Positions 38,225-47,470 of a stretch of DNA of 53,948 nt are shown here, piece after piece. Where the stretch lies: NCBI GenBank assembly GCA_027730505.1, contig JAQCGT010000003.1:1-53948 (forward strand), given 5' to 3'. This stretch comes from Actinomycetota bacterium (GTDB lineage: Bacteria; Actinomycetota; Acidimicrobiia; Acidimicrobiales; Ilumatobacteraceae). Positions within the stretch are counted from its first letter, which is position 1; every line of letters starts with the position of its first letter. Below the pieces are notes generated by a model. It had not been told where the DNA came from. It did not search any database and saw nothing but the letters and a program-made list of their open reading frames with translations. A program made the translations under genes and the position numbers.

Positions 38225-39556
38225 ATGCGATTCGGCACCGATGGGATCAGGGGTCGCGCCAACACCGAGTTGACGCCCGAGTTGGCCACCGCTGTCGGCC
38301 GTGCCGTGGCTCGGGTCTCCGGTTCCCGACTCGCCATCGTCGGTGGTGACAGTCGTCGGTCCACCCCGATGCTGGCAAATGCGCTGTGCGCGGGGCTCGC
38401 CTCCGAAGGTGTCGATGTCATCGACCTCGGGGTCGTCCCGACCCCCGTGGTGGCGGCCGAGGCGGCGCGACTCGACGCCATTGGTCTCGTCGTGTCGGCA
38501 TCACACAACCCGCACCACGACAATGGCATCAAGGTGTTCGGTGTGGGCGGACGCAAACTCGACCCGGCCAGCGAACAACGGATCGAGGCCGAGATCGGTG
38601 CCGAGGTGTCGGTGGAGACCGAACCCGGAATGATTTCGCTCGATGACCCATCCGAGGTGATGCGCCGCCATATCGAGCGGCTCGAAGCAGTCATTGAGGG
38701 CCGATCATTGAGCGGACTGAGGGTCGTCGTCGATGCTGCCAATGGCGCAGCCTCCAGACTCGCCGGACCGGTGCTTGAAGCGCTCGGGGCGATGGTCACC
38801 GTGATCAACGCCGATCCTGACGGCTACAACATCAACGCCTCATGCGGGGCCACCGACCCTGCCGCGCTCATCGACCGGGTCGTTGCCGACGGTGCGGACG
38901 TGGGTCTCGCGCTCGACGGTGATGCCGACCGTCTGATCGCCGTCGATGCCGGCGGCCGGATCGTCGATGGCGATCACCTCATCGCCATCTGCGCACTCGA
39001 CATGGCCTCGAACAGCGAGCTGGCTACTGGTGCGGTCGTGGTGACGGTGATGACCAACCTCGGGTTCCGATTGGCCATGGAGGCTGCCGGCATCGCCGTG
39101 GTCGAGACCGCGGTCGGTGACCGACACGTGCTCGAGGCGTTGTCGGCAGGCGGGCACTCGATCGGTGGCGAGCAGTCAGGCCATGTCATCTGGCCGGCTC
39201 ACGCCACAACCGGTGATGGCTTGCTGACGGGCATCAAACTGCTCGACGTGGTCGCTCGTACGGGTCGAGCGCTGTCCGATCTCGCTACGTCTGCGATGAC
39301 GTCATTGCCCCAGGTGCTCGTCAATGTGCCGGTGGCCGACCGAGCGGTCGATGTCGAGTCGGCTATCGGGGAGCAACTCGCGGAGGCTCGCACGCGGCTC
39401 GGTGAGGAGGGCAGAATCCTCGTCCGCCCGAGCGGCACCGAACCTCTCATCAGGATCATGGTTGAGGCGGCCACCGATGAGCTCGCGTCCGAAGTGGCAG
39501 GTGACCTCGCGGCAGCGCTTGTTACTGCCGCCGGTGGTGTACGAGACCACGGGTAG
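38225..39556 (+). CDS. glmM: Phosphoglucosamine mutase
   Basis: Converts glucosamine-6-phosphate to glucosamine-1-phosphate for peptidoglycan precursors. The 443 residues start MRFGTDGIRGRAN, with the phosphorylated Ser93 in SASHNP, metal-binding DGDADR, sugar-binding GEQSGHVI and phosphate-binding RPSGTEPLIRIMVE. It lies 17 bases after rpsI and directly before the glmS-like gene, which supplies its substrate. Its TAG stop is also the first half of a likely -10 box for that gene. Confidence 0.95.
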   Translation: MRFGTDGIRGRANTELTPELATAVGRAVARVSGSRLAIVGGDSRRSTPMLANALCAGLASEGVDVIDLGVVPTPVVAAEAARLDAIGLVVSASHNPHHDNGIKVFGVGGRKLDPASEQRIEAEIGAEVSVETEPGMISLDDPSEVMRRHIERLEAVIEGRSLSGLRVVVDAANGAASRLAGPVLEALGAMVTVINADPDGYNINASCGATDPAALIDRVVADGADVGLALDGDADRLIAVDAGGRIVDGDHLIAICALDMASNSELATGAVVVTVMTNLGFRLAMEAAGIAVVETAVGDRHVLEALSAGGHSIGGEQSGHVIWPAHATTGDGLLTGIKLLDVVARTGRALSDLATSAMTSLPQVLVNVPVADRAVDVESAIGEQLAEARTRLGEEGRILVRPSGTEPLIRIMVEAATDELASEVAGDLAAALVTAAGGVRDHG

Positions 39557-39565
39557 TCTGCGGAC
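39554..39565 (+). promoter_or_regulatory. Leaderless -10 box of the glmS-like gene, overlapping the glmM stop
   Basis: TAGTCT (39554-39559) fits TAnnnT and is followed by six bases and ATG. The start base of RNA would be the A of the ATG. No clear -35 was found and there is no ribosome binding site. The first three bases are the glmM stop codon. Confidence 0.5.
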
Positions 39566-42500
39566 ATGTGCGGCATCATCGCGGTGGTGAGTCGGCGATC
39601 GACGCGCCCTTTCGTTGATCCGGTCGAGGTGCTTGCCCGACTCGACTCGGTCGCGGTGTCGATCGCCGATGACCCCGATGCTGCACTGTCGGTGCTCAGA
39701 TCTGTCGACGCCGCGCTGCGTGGGGTCCCCGGAGTAACTGCGGGCGACGTCGACCCGGGCTTGACGACATCGATCGTGGCGCGCCTGCCAGTACTTGAGG
39801 CGGTGGTCGATGTGCTCGAGACGCGCCTCGGGGATGACGTCGGCCCGGACGATCCCGACACCGCCCGAGTCACGGGGCTGCGCGATGTGCTCTGGGCGAT
39901 CCGTCACGACCGAGTGCGCACGATCGACGCAGTTCTTGACCTAGCGGGCCGCAGCGCGGGAAGCGCCGCCATTGCGGCCTATCTCTCGGTGCAGCAGGCG
40001 CTGTCGGCCCTTGATCGCCTCGAAGTGCGCGGACGCGACTCGGCAGGGCTCCATCTGTATGTGTCCGATCACGGGCTCGACGCCAACGACCCCGGACTCC
40101 TCGCCGAGATCGATCGTCGTTGCAGGGATCCGTTGTTTCAGAACACCTCGGTCCGACTGATCACCGGTGCGGCCGGTCCGGTGTTGTCGTTCGTGTACAA
40201 GGCGGCCGCGGAGATCGGTGAGCTCGGGGACAACACCTCAGCGATCAGGTCGGCGATCCTTCAGGACTCGTTGCTGCGACGTGCCCTTCGAGCTGAGAAG
40301 GCAACGATGTCAGTGCTCGGCCATACCCGGTGGGCAAGTGTTGGTGTCATCTCAGAACCCAACGCCCATCCGCTCAACAGTGAGGAGCTCGAGACGCCCG
40401 GTGAGCCGGCCCCCTACGTGGTAGCTGCGCTGAACGGGGACGTCGATAACCACGCCGATCTCCGAGTGCGTCACGGGCTGCGTATCCACAGTCACATCAC
40501 GACCGACGCCAAGGTGATCCCGTCGTTGATGGCACGGTCGATGACCCAGGGAAACACCGCAGTTGAGGCATTCCGCAGAACTGTGTCCGAGTTCGAGGGT
40601 TCGGTGGCGATCGGAGCGATCGCAGCAGATGATCCGGGCCGGTTGCTGCTCGCGCTTCGAGGGAGCGGACAGGGCCTGTTCGTCGGGTTCGCCGATGACT
40701 GCACGATTGTGGCGAGTGAGCCATATGGAATCGTCGAGGAGACCGATCGGTATCTCCGTCTCGAGGGGGAGGCCGGCGGTGAGATCGTCGTCGTCGACGC
40801 GGCTGATTCCGGCACGGTTGCAGGGATACGGCGACTCTCGTACGACGGCACTGAGATGCCCGTCGGAGCGACCGAGGTGCAGGTCGCCGAGGTCACCACC
40901 CGCGATATCGATCGTGGCGATGCGCCTCACTTTTTGTTGAAGGAGATCTCCGAGTCGCCCACATCGCTTCGTAAGACGCTTCGCGGCCGGATCGTCGACG
41001 CCGATGGTCATCTCGTCGCCCGGCTCGATGAGCGGTCGCTTCCTCGGGTGGTGCGTGAGCGCCTCGCAACGGGCGCCATCCGGCGGGTTCGGGTGATCGG
41101 ACAGGGGACGGCGGCGGTGGCCGGTCAGAGCACAGCGGCGATCCTCGATGAATTGTGCGCCGGGGCGCTCGACGTCTCGTCGATCACGGCGACCGAGCTG
41201 TCGGGGTTTCATCTTCGACCCAACATGTCCGACACCCTGGCTATTGCCGTCAGCCAGAGTGGTACGACCACGGACACCAATCGCACCGTCGATCTGTTGC
41301 GAGCCCGTGGTGCCGCGGTGATCGGCATCGTGAACCGTCGGGGCTCCGATCTCGTCGACAAGTCCGATGGTGTCGTGTACACATCCGACGGCCGAGACGT
41401 CGAGATGAGCGTCGCCTCCACGAAGGCCTTCTACGCACAGGTGGCTGCTGGAGCAGTGCTTGCCTGCGCCATTGCCGACACCGCCGGTCTCGGCGACCCG
41501 ATGCGCCGGCATCGACTGCTCAGCTCGTTGTCCGAATTGCCCGCAGCCATGGAGACGGTGCTCACCCGCCGGGAATCGATCGCCGAGGTGGCGCACCGTC
41601 TCGCTCCGACCCGCCGTTACTGGGCGGTCGTCGGGAATGGTCCGAACCGTGTCGCCGCCAACGAGGTGAGAATCAAGCTGAGCGAGCTCTGCTACAAGTC
41701 GATCGCCTCTGACGTGACCGAAGACAAGAAGCACATCGACTTGTCGAGCGAGCCACTGATCTTCGTGTGCGCGGCCGGCCTGCAGGGTTCGACCGCTGAC
41801 GACGTGGCGAAGGAGACGGCAATTTTCCGAGCGCATCGGGCGCTCCCGGTCGTGGTTGCTGACGAAGGCGAGACGAGGTTCTCATCGGCAGCGACCATCG
41901 AGGTGCCCGCTGTTGATCCAGCGCTCGGTTTCGTGCTCTCAGCAATGGTCGGACACATCTTCGGCTACGAGGCAGCGCGCGCCATCGACGCGTCGGCCGA
42001 TCCGTTGCGGCGGGCCCGGGAGGCTGTCGAGCATGCCGTCGCCGAACACGATGAGGGCGATGCCGTTCTCGCCGAACTCCGCGAGGCACTCGTCCCACTC
42101 GCTGCTGAGTTCACCGCAGGGTTGCGGGCCGGTCGCTATGACGGCCACCTCGAGGCATCCACGGCGGTTCGGCTGTTCGGCATGTTCGGGCATGCGATGT
42201 CGGAACGACCCGTTGAGGACTTCAGCATCGCAACGGGCAAGGTCGGCACACCGTCGTTGCTCGTCGATGATCTGGTGGCTGCGTTGACCGCAGCGATCGA
42301 GGAGTTGACCCGACCGATCGACGCCATCAAACATCAGGCCAAGACGGTCACGGTCGGAATCTCGCGCAGCGATTCTGAGGTGCTCGATCGGGCGCTGGTG
42401 AGGGCGGTGCTCGACGCCGGTGCCGGTCGCGATGTGCTCTCCTACCGCACCCTGAAGGTGCTCGCTGCACTCGACCCGGCAGTGGCGACGGTGACTGGCT

Positions 42501-42922
42501 TCACCCGCTACGCGGTGGAGGGGACGTCGCTAGCGGTGGTGGACCGGGGTGGTATCTCGCGCGACCTGCCGAGCAGGGTCGAGGGAGATCCGACCCTGCG
42601 TGGCACCAAGCGGCACGTGGCTGACAACCGGGAGGTGCTCGTCGCTCGCGGGCGACGTGACTCGAGAATTGTGATCTTCGTCCCTGAGTCAAAGGGTGGT
42701 GTGTGCACCGGCATCACACTGCTGCACGTTTCACTCCATGACCAGTTGTCAGTGGGTGACGCCCGAACGTGTCTAGCCGGATATGACCATCGCTATGACC
42801 GGCTCGTCGACTGGGTCACCGAGACCGAGGGTTCGTTCGACGAGTCCCTGCTCGCCACCATCCCGACGGCGGAACTCCTGATCGATCCGATCTCCGAGAC
42901 CGCCGATCACTGGTTACGGTGA
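39566..42922 (+). CDS. glmS: Enlarged glutamine-fructose-6-phosphate aminotransferase (GlmS-like, 1118 aa)
   Basis: Makes glucosamine-6-phosphate from fructose-6-phosphate and glutamine. The protein starts MCGIIAVVS with nucleophile Cys2, but RLEVRGRDSAG, normally about 25 residues on, comes only at 151-161. GHTRWAS (252-258), NGDVDN (290-295) and TTDAKVI (312-318) complete the glutaminase. HFLLKEISESP (455-465), SQSGTTTDT (563-571) and SVASTKAF (615-622) mark SIS domain 1. SELCY, KKH (721-723) and KHQAKTVTV (922-930) match the isomerase Glu, Lys-His and Lys of E. coli GlmS. Residues 931-1118 are an additional region I do not recognise. Normal GlmS has about 610 residues. Follows glmM. Confidence 0.85.
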   Translation: MCGIIAVVSRRSTRPFVDPVEVLARLDSVAVSIADDPDAALSVLRSVDAALRGVPGVTAGDVDPGLTTSIVARLPVLEAVVDVLETRLGDDVGPDDPDTARVTGLRDVLWAIRHDRVRTIDAVLDLAGRSAGSAAIAAYLSVQQALSALDRLEVRGRDSAGLHLYVSDHGLDANDPGLLAEIDRRCRDPLFQNTSVRLITGAAGPVLSFVYKAAAEIGELGDNTSAIRSAILQDSLLRRALRAEKATMSVLGHTRWASVGVISEPNAHPLNSEELETPGEPAPYVVAALNGDVDNHADLRVRHGLRIHSHITTDAKVIPSLMARSMTQGNTAVEAFRRTVSEFEGSVAIGAIAADDPGRLLLALRGSGQGLFVGFADDCTIVASEPYGIVEETDRYLRLEGEAGGEIVVVDAADSGTVAGIRRLSYDGTEMPVGATEVQVAEVTTRDIDRGDAPHFLLKEISESPTSLRKTLRGRIVDADGHLVARLDERSLPRVVRERLATGAIRRVRVIGQGTAAVAGQSTAAILDELCAGALDVSSITATELSGFHLRPNMSDTLAIAVSQSGTTTDTNRTVDLLRARGAAVIGIVNRRGSDLVDKSDGVVYTSDGRDVEMSVASTKAFYAQVAAGAVLACAIADTAGLGDPMRRHRLLSSLSELPAAMETVLTRRESIAEVAHRLAPTRRYWAVVGNGPNRVAANEVRIKLSELCYKSIASDVTEDKKHIDLSSEPLIFVCAAGLQGSTADDVAKETAIFRAHRALPVVVADEGETRFSSAATIEVPAVDPALGFVLSAMVGHIFGYEAARAIDASADPLRRAREAVEHAVAEHDEGDAVLAELREALVPLAAEFTAGLRAGRYDGHLEASTAVRLFGMFGHAMSERPVEDFSIATGKVGTPSLLVDDLVAALTAAIEELTRPIDAIKHQAKTVTVGISRSDSEVLDRALVRAVLDAGAGRDVLSYRTLKVLAALDPAVATVTGFTRYAVEGTSLAVVDRGGISRDLPSRVEGDPTLRGTKRHVADNREVLVARGRRDSRIVIFVPESKGGVCTGITLLHVSLHDQLSVGDARTCLAGYDHRYDRLVDWVTETEGSFDESLLATIPTAELLIDPISETADHWLR

Positions 42923-43287
42923 TGATCGGCGTCGGGGTCGACGTCGTCGACATCGAGCGGTTCCGACGTTCGCTCGAACGCACCCCATCGATGCGGCTCA
43001 GGCTGTTCACCGCCGGCGAGCTCGAATCCCTGGCAAATCGCGCTGACCCGGTGCCGGGCCTGGCGGCGCGTTTCGCCGCCCGTGAGGCGATGATGAAATC
43101 GCTCGGACTTGGACTCGGAGCCTTCGGTTTCCACGACGTCTGGGTGGCGAGAGCACTCTCGGGTGCGCCGTCGCTGGTGGTGGAAGGCAGAGCGCTCGCG
43201 ATTGCCGAGGCAGCGGGTGTGGTGCGTTGGCACCTCAGCCTGTCGCATTCCGAGTCGGTGGCGATTGCCCAGGTGGTGGCGGAGTGA
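42922..43287 (+). CDS. acpS: Holo-[acyl-carrier-protein] synthase
   Basis: Transfers 4'-phosphopantetheine to acyl carrier protein. ATG at 42922 overlaps the glmS stop (TGATG); a GTG at 42919 adds only one Met. The 121 residues contain the Mg-binding GVDVVDIERF (Asp7) and ARFAAREAMMKSLG motifs and the C-terminal WHLSLSHSESVAIAQVV. The next gene overlaps as GTGA. Confidence 0.93.
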   Translation: MIGVGVDVVDIERFRRSLERTPSMRLRLFTAGELESLANRADPVPGLAARFAAREAMMKSLGLGLGAFGFHDVWVARALSGAPSLVVEGRALAIAEAAGVVRWHLSLSHSESVAIAQVVAE

Positions 43288-44672
43288 TACCGGTGATCAC
43301 GCCGGAGCAGGCGCGGGCCGCTGATGCGGCCTCGCCGGTGCCTATCGGCGAACTCATCGCACGTGCCGGCTCTGCCGTGGCCGGCGCCGCTATTCGCTTG
43401 ATGGGCGGCACGTATGGACGCACGGTCGTGGTGATCGCGGGGCCGGGAAACAACGGTGCCGATGGGCGCCACGCCGGACGGTTGCTTGCCGAACACGGCT
43501 GTCGGGTGATCACGGTTTCGACCGATGCGCTGATGCGGAGCATCGATGACATCGTCGGACCCGCAACGGGTGGAGCAGATCTGGTTATCGATGCCGCGTT
43601 CGGCACCGGATTCCGCGGATCGTGGTCGCCGCCCGATGTCGGCGATGTGCCGGTGCTGGCGGTCGATGTCCCGTCTGGTCTCGATGCGATTTCCGGTCGT
43701 GCGGGGGCGGTGCTGCCCGCTGCGCTCACGGTGACGTTCCAGGCGGCGAAGCCGGGACACCTGATGGGCGACGGCCCGCGTCTCGCGGGCCGTCTCGAGG
43801 TGGTCGACATCGGATTGGCGCTGGGCGAGCCCCATGCGATGCTCGCGACCGATGACGATGTGGCGGCATGGTTGCCGCAGCGCGAAATCACCGCCCACAA
43901 GTGGTCGGTCGCGGTGCATCTCGTGGCCGGTTCGGAGTCGATGGCGGGAGCGGGGATCTTGTCGGCGCGTGGAGCGTTTCGCGCCGGGGCCGGCATGGTC
44001 CGTTGGTCACATCCCGGCCCGGTGGTGATCGACCCGATCGAAGCGGTACATGAACGTCTGCCGGCATCCGATTGGGCTGCATCGGTGCTCGATGACGTGC
44101 ATCGGTTCGGCGCCTTGATCATCGGTCCCGGCCTGGGACGCCGTGGTGAGGTGCCCGCCGAGGCGGCTTCGCTGATCTTCGGTTCATCCCTGCCGGTCGT
44201 CGTCGATGGCGACGGTTTGTTCGCGTTGACCTGGAATCCGCACGGATCGCCGGCGTCACTTCGCTCGCGAACGGGCCCGGTGGTGCTCACCCCTCACGAC
44301 GGCGAGTACGCCACGCTGCTCGGTGACGGGCCGGGTGATGACCGGATCGCAGCAGCGAATCGCCTGGTCGCCGAGACCGGTGCGGTGGTGTTGTTGAAGG
44401 GACCTACGACCGTGGTGGCCGGACCTGACGGGCGGACATGGCTCGTCGATGCCGGTGACGAACGGCTCGCCACTGCCGGCAGTGGCGATGTGTTGAGCGG
44501 CGTGATCGGCGCGTTCTTGGCATCAGGAATGTCGGCGACGACGGCGGCGGTCGCCGGAGCGCACGTTCATGGACTCGCCGGACAGCGGTGCGCTCTCGGC
44601 GCCACCGCATCTGATATTTCGGCGGCGGTTCCGCTGGTGTTGTCGGAGCTGACAGCAGGTCGTGGATCGTGA
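43284..44672 (+). CDS. nnrE/nnrD: Bifunctional NAD(P)H-hydrate epimerase / ADP-dependent dehydratase
   Basis: Repairs hydrated NAD(P)H. The GTG at 43284 overlaps the acpS stop and gives 462 residues. The N-terminal epimerase half (to about 200) has AGPGNNGADGRHAGRLL and DAAFGTGFRG; the C-terminal kinase-like dehydratase half (about 215-462) has TPHDGEYATLLG, LKGPTTVVAGPDG and the catalytic TAGSGDVLSGVIGAFLASG. The fused form is common in bacteria. A further upstream reading would overlap acpS. It is coupled to the next gene by GTGA. Confidence 0.92.
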   Translation: MIPVITPEQARAADAASPVPIGELIARAGSAVAGAAIRLMGGTYGRTVVVIAGPGNNGADGRHAGRLLAEHGCRVITVSTDALMRSIDDIVGPATGGADLVIDAAFGTGFRGSWSPPDVGDVPVLAVDVPSGLDAISGRAGAVLPAALTVTFQAAKPGHLMGDGPRLAGRLEVVDIGLALGEPHAMLATDDDVAAWLPQREITAHKWSVAVHLVAGSESMAGAGILSARGAFRAGAGMVRWSHPGPVVIDPIEAVHERLPASDWAASVLDDVHRFGALIIGPGLGRRGEVPAEAASLIFGSSLPVVVDGDGLFALTWNPHGSPASLRSRTGPVVLTPHDGEYATLLGDGPGDDRIAAANRLVAETGAVVLLKGPTTVVAGPDGRTWLVDAGDERLATAGSGDVLSGVIGAFLASGMSATTAAVAGAHVHGLAGQRCALGATASDISAAVPLVLSELTAGRGS

Positions 44673-45775
44673 GGACGTTCCGCTGGGCACTGGCGGCGCT
44701 GACGGGGATCGTCGCGTTTGGCGGTGTTGTTGCGGCATCCGACCCTGAGGTCATGGATGTCGATCAGGGAGCGACGTCGAGTGGCTTGGCTGTGCGATCA
44801 GTCGTACCCGAGAGCGTGCTGGTGATCGGAGACTCATCGGCTGCGTCGCTGCGGTGGGTTCCGGGAGCGGCGACAGCGCTGCGGGGTGCGACCATCGATC
44901 TCGATCTCGAGTCATGTCGCCGTCTCGTTGAACGCTCGTGTCGAGGACGTGAGGGCCGGGTCCCATCGACGGCTCTTGAGGCGCTGTCAGCCCATGGCGA
45001 CGTGCACACGACGCTGGTGATGGCAACGGGCTACAACGACACAGCCATCGCCCACGATGGCGCCGTGTCGATGATCACGCAGGAGGCCGCGAGGCTCGGT
45101 TACGAGCGGGTGATCTGGCTCACATTGCGTTCAGATGTCGACTACGTGTCGCCGTCAGAGACGGGGAACCATCGGGAATTCGCCGCTGCGAATCGGGTTC
45201 TCGCCCGGCGCATCGGCTCGGACATGTTCGGAGTCGAGACGGTGCTTGCCAATTGGGGTGGGTACAGCGCTGATCACCCTGAGTGGTTCACCGCCGACGG
45301 CGTGCACCACCGATCCCGGGGTGCATGGGCCTTCGCCGATTACGTGTCCCGGGTGTTGGCCCACGCCGACGGCCGTGCGTGCCCGACGCCTGATGAAGCC
45401 TTCACCATTCCGGACGATCCATGTCCCGATCCCGATGCGACCGGTGCGATCGCTGACATCGCCGGGCTCTATCCGGTGGTCGATAGCGACATCCTCTGTT
45501 ACGAGATCGGGCCAACCCGTGCGGCGGTGTGTGCACGGGACACGCATGTGATCGCAATGGGGCGAGAACTCGGCAGCGGCGATGTCGGTGACGACGTCGA
45601 AGCGCTTCAGGTCCGTCTCTCTCGAATCGGCTATCCGGTGTCTCCAGCAACGGGGAACTATCTGGAGTTGACGGCGGCGGCCGTCACAGCGTTCCAGTCG
45701 GCGAATGGTCTCGAACCCTCAGGTCGTGCCGATCGGGCGACGCTTGTTGCGCTTGGCTTCGAGGTGTCGTTCTGA
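44669..45775 (+). CDS. Secreted SGNH-hydrolase-like protein with peptidoglycan-binding domain
   Basis: Unnamed exported protein of 368 residues. An N-terminal hydrophobic signal at about 5-22 ends near VAASDP. Residues about 48-230 look like an SGNH/GDSL hydrolase: block I GDSSA (54-58, Ser56), GYND (121-124) and DGVHH (210-214, Asp/His). Residues about 298-365 match a peptidoglycan-binding type 1 domain (DVEALQVRLSRIGYPVS, AVTAFQSANGL). Cysteines in the middle may form disulfides. It could be an esterase or acyltransferase acting on the cell wall; this is inference. It sits between nnrE/nnrD and alr, with overlaps on both sides. Confidence 0.75.
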   Translation: MRTFRWALAALTGIVAFGGVVAASDPEVMDVDQGATSSGLAVRSVVPESVLVIGDSSAASLRWVPGAATALRGATIDLDLESCRRLVERSCRGREGRVPSTALEALSAHGDVHTTLVMATGYNDTAIAHDGAVSMITQEAARLGYERVIWLTLRSDVDYVSPSETGNHREFAAANRVLARRIGSDMFGVETVLANWGGYSADHPEWFTADGVHHRSRGAWAFADYVSRVLAHADGRACPTPDEAFTIPDDPCPDPDATGAIADIAGLYPVVDSDILCYEIGPTRAAVCARDTHVIAMGRELGSGDVGDDVEALQVRLSRIGYPVSPATGNYLELTAAAVTAFQSANGLEPSGRADRATLVALGFEVSF

Positions 45776-46956
45776 TGGATCCGACCGGCACCCAGCGGGC
45801 CCCACACCGATGGACTTGGGTCGACGTCGATCTCGATGCAATCGCCGGGAACGTCGCTGCACTGGTCGAGATCGCCGCCCCGGCGGCGGTCTGGGTGGTG
45901 GTGAAAGCAGATGGATATGGGCATGGTGACATCGCCGTTGCGAGGGCCGCTATTGATGCAGGAGCCACGGGATGCGCAGTCGCCCTCGTCGACGAGGGTG
46001 AGCGGCTTCGAGCATCCGGTGTGACCCTGCCGATTTTGGTGCTCAGCGAACAACCGCCCGAGTACGCCGACCGGATCGTCAGCGCTGGTTTGACGCCGAC
46101 GGTGTACACGGCTCGTGGAGTGGAGGCCATCGCCGCCGCAGCAGTTCGGGCGGGCACCGAGATCGGACTGCATGTCAAGGTCGACACCGGAATGCAGCGC
46201 GTCGGGATTGCCCCGGACTCGCTCAACGAGTTGCTCGTGTCGACTCACGACATGCGCGGTGTCCGGCTTGCCGGGCTGTGCACTCACCTGGCGCTTGCAG
46301 ACGTGCCGGCCCACCCGGCGACCACCGAGCAACTCGCAGTGTTCGATCGTGCGCTCGGCACGTCGAGACGGGCTGGTCTGGTCGACGACGACGTGATCGT
46401 CCATGTGGGGAACTCGGCTGGAGCGCTGTGTCATCCGGCGGCTCGTCGTGATGTGGTGCGGACCGGAATCGCCGTGTACGGCATCGATCCATCGCCGGAG
46501 GCGCCCCTTGACCGCGGCCGATTCCGGCAGGCGATGCGTTGGTGGAGCCGTGCCTCGCTGGTGAAAGAGGTCGCAGCCGGTTCTCACATCTCCTACGGCT
46601 GGCGTCATCGATTCGAATGCGACACCCGAGTGGCGACGGTGCCGGTCGGGTACGCCGACGGGGTACCGCGTCGATGGTCTGAGGTCGGTGGCACCGTGTT
46701 GATCGGTGGTCGCGAGCGGCCGGTCGTCGGTGTGGTGACCATGGATCAGTTGATGGTCGACCTCGGTCCTGACCCCAACGGTGATGATCCTGTCTCGGTG
46801 GGCGACGAGGTCGTGCTCATCGGTAACCAAGGGCTGGCAACGCTCAGCGTCGAGGACTGGGCCGACCGTCTCGGCACGATCGGCTACGAGGTGGTTTGTG
46901 CCGTGTCGGCCCGAGTACCGCGTCGTGTCGTGGGCTCTGGTGCTGACCCCTCGTAG
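45775..46956 (+). CDS. alr: Alanine racemase
   Basis: PLP enzyme that makes D-alanine for peptidoglycan. The 393 residues contain the PLP lysine Lys44 in VVKADGYGHG, VKVDTGMQRVG, HVGNSAGAL, VRTGIAVYGI and the second catalytic residue Tyr274 in SYGWRH, plus GYADGVPR. ATG overlaps the previous stop (TGATG). It ends in TAG, which begins the TAGCAT box of the next gene. Confidence 0.95.
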   Translation: MDPTGTQRAPHRWTWVDVDLDAIAGNVAALVEIAAPAAVWVVVKADGYGHGDIAVARAAIDAGATGCAVALVDEGERLRASGVTLPILVLSEQPPEYADRIVSAGLTPTVYTARGVEAIAAAAVRAGTEIGLHVKVDTGMQRVGIAPDSLNELLVSTHDMRGVRLAGLCTHLALADVPAHPATTEQLAVFDRALGTSRRAGLVDDDVIVHVGNSAGALCHPAARRDVVRTGIAVYGIDPSPEAPLDRGRFRQAMRWWSRASLVKEVAAGSHISYGWRHRFECDTRVATVPVGYADGVPRRWSEVGGTVLIGGRERPVVGVVTMDQLMVDLGPDPNGDDPVSVGDEVVLIGNQGLATLSVEDWADRLGTIGYEVVCAVSARVPRRVVGSGADPS

Positions 46957-46969
46957 CATCGACGGGGTC
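46954..46969 (+). promoter_or_regulatory. Possible -10 box of tsaE, overlapping the alr stop
   Basis: TAGCAT (46954-46959) fits TAnnnT and lies 10 bases before the ATG at 46970, so RNA would start within a few bases of the start codon. The first three bases are the alr stop. No good -35 was found. Confidence 0.35.
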
Positions 46970-47470
46970 ATGGAGCTTCGGTCGGATACCCCGGGGGAGA
47001 CCCGAGAGATCGCCGCTGTCGTGGCGCGTCTGGCGAGATCCGGCGACATCGTGTTGTTGTCGGGTGACATGGGGTCGGGTAAGACCGTGTTCGCCCAGGG
47101 TTTTGGTAGGGCGCTCGGCGTCATCGAGCCGATGACATCGCCCACCTTCACCCTGGTGAACTCGTATCCGGCCGGTGCGCTCACGCTGCATCACGGAGAC
47201 CTGTATCGGTTGGAGCGAACCGGTGAGGTGGCCGATCTGGCGCTCGGCGAACTGGCGGAGTTCGGCGGTGTGCTCATCGTGGAGTGGGGTGAGGCGGCTG
47301 CCGGCGTGGTTCGCGATCACCTGATGGTGCACTTCGACACGGTCATCGACGAGGACGATGACGACGACGGGCCGTCGTCGACTCGTCTGATCGATATAGC
47401 TGCGGTCGGTTCGATGTGGGCGCAGCGCATGGAGCGGCTCGAACGCGATCTCGGGGGTTATGCATGTTGA
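46970..47470 (+). CDS. tsaE: tRNA t6A biosynthesis ATPase TsaE
   Basis: ATPase of the TsaBDE complex that makes t6A37 in tRNAs reading ANN codons. ATG at 46970 gives 166 residues with Walker A GDMGSGKT, SPTFTLVNSY, HHGDLYRLE and the IVEWGE motif. An Asp-rich insertion (DEDDDDDG) lies near residue 130. The ORF runs seven bases into tsaB, so the genes are coupled. The upstream open frame overlaps alr and is rejected. Confidence 0.93.
   Translation: MELRSDTPGETREIAAVVARLARSGDIVLLSGDMGSGKTVFAQGFGRALGVIEPMTSPTFTLVNSYPAGALTLHHGDLYRLERTGEVADLALGELAEFGGVLIVEWGEAAAGVVRDHLMVHFDTVIDEDDDDDGPSSTRLIDIAAVGSMWAQRMERLERDLGGYAC

Noticed and set aside
43227-43283. Earlier start for the NAD(P)H-hydrate repair enzyme
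   Set aside because: It overlaps the end of acpS by about 60 bases and adds an Arg/Gly/Pro stretch without homology; the GTGA overlap at 43284 fits the local pattern.
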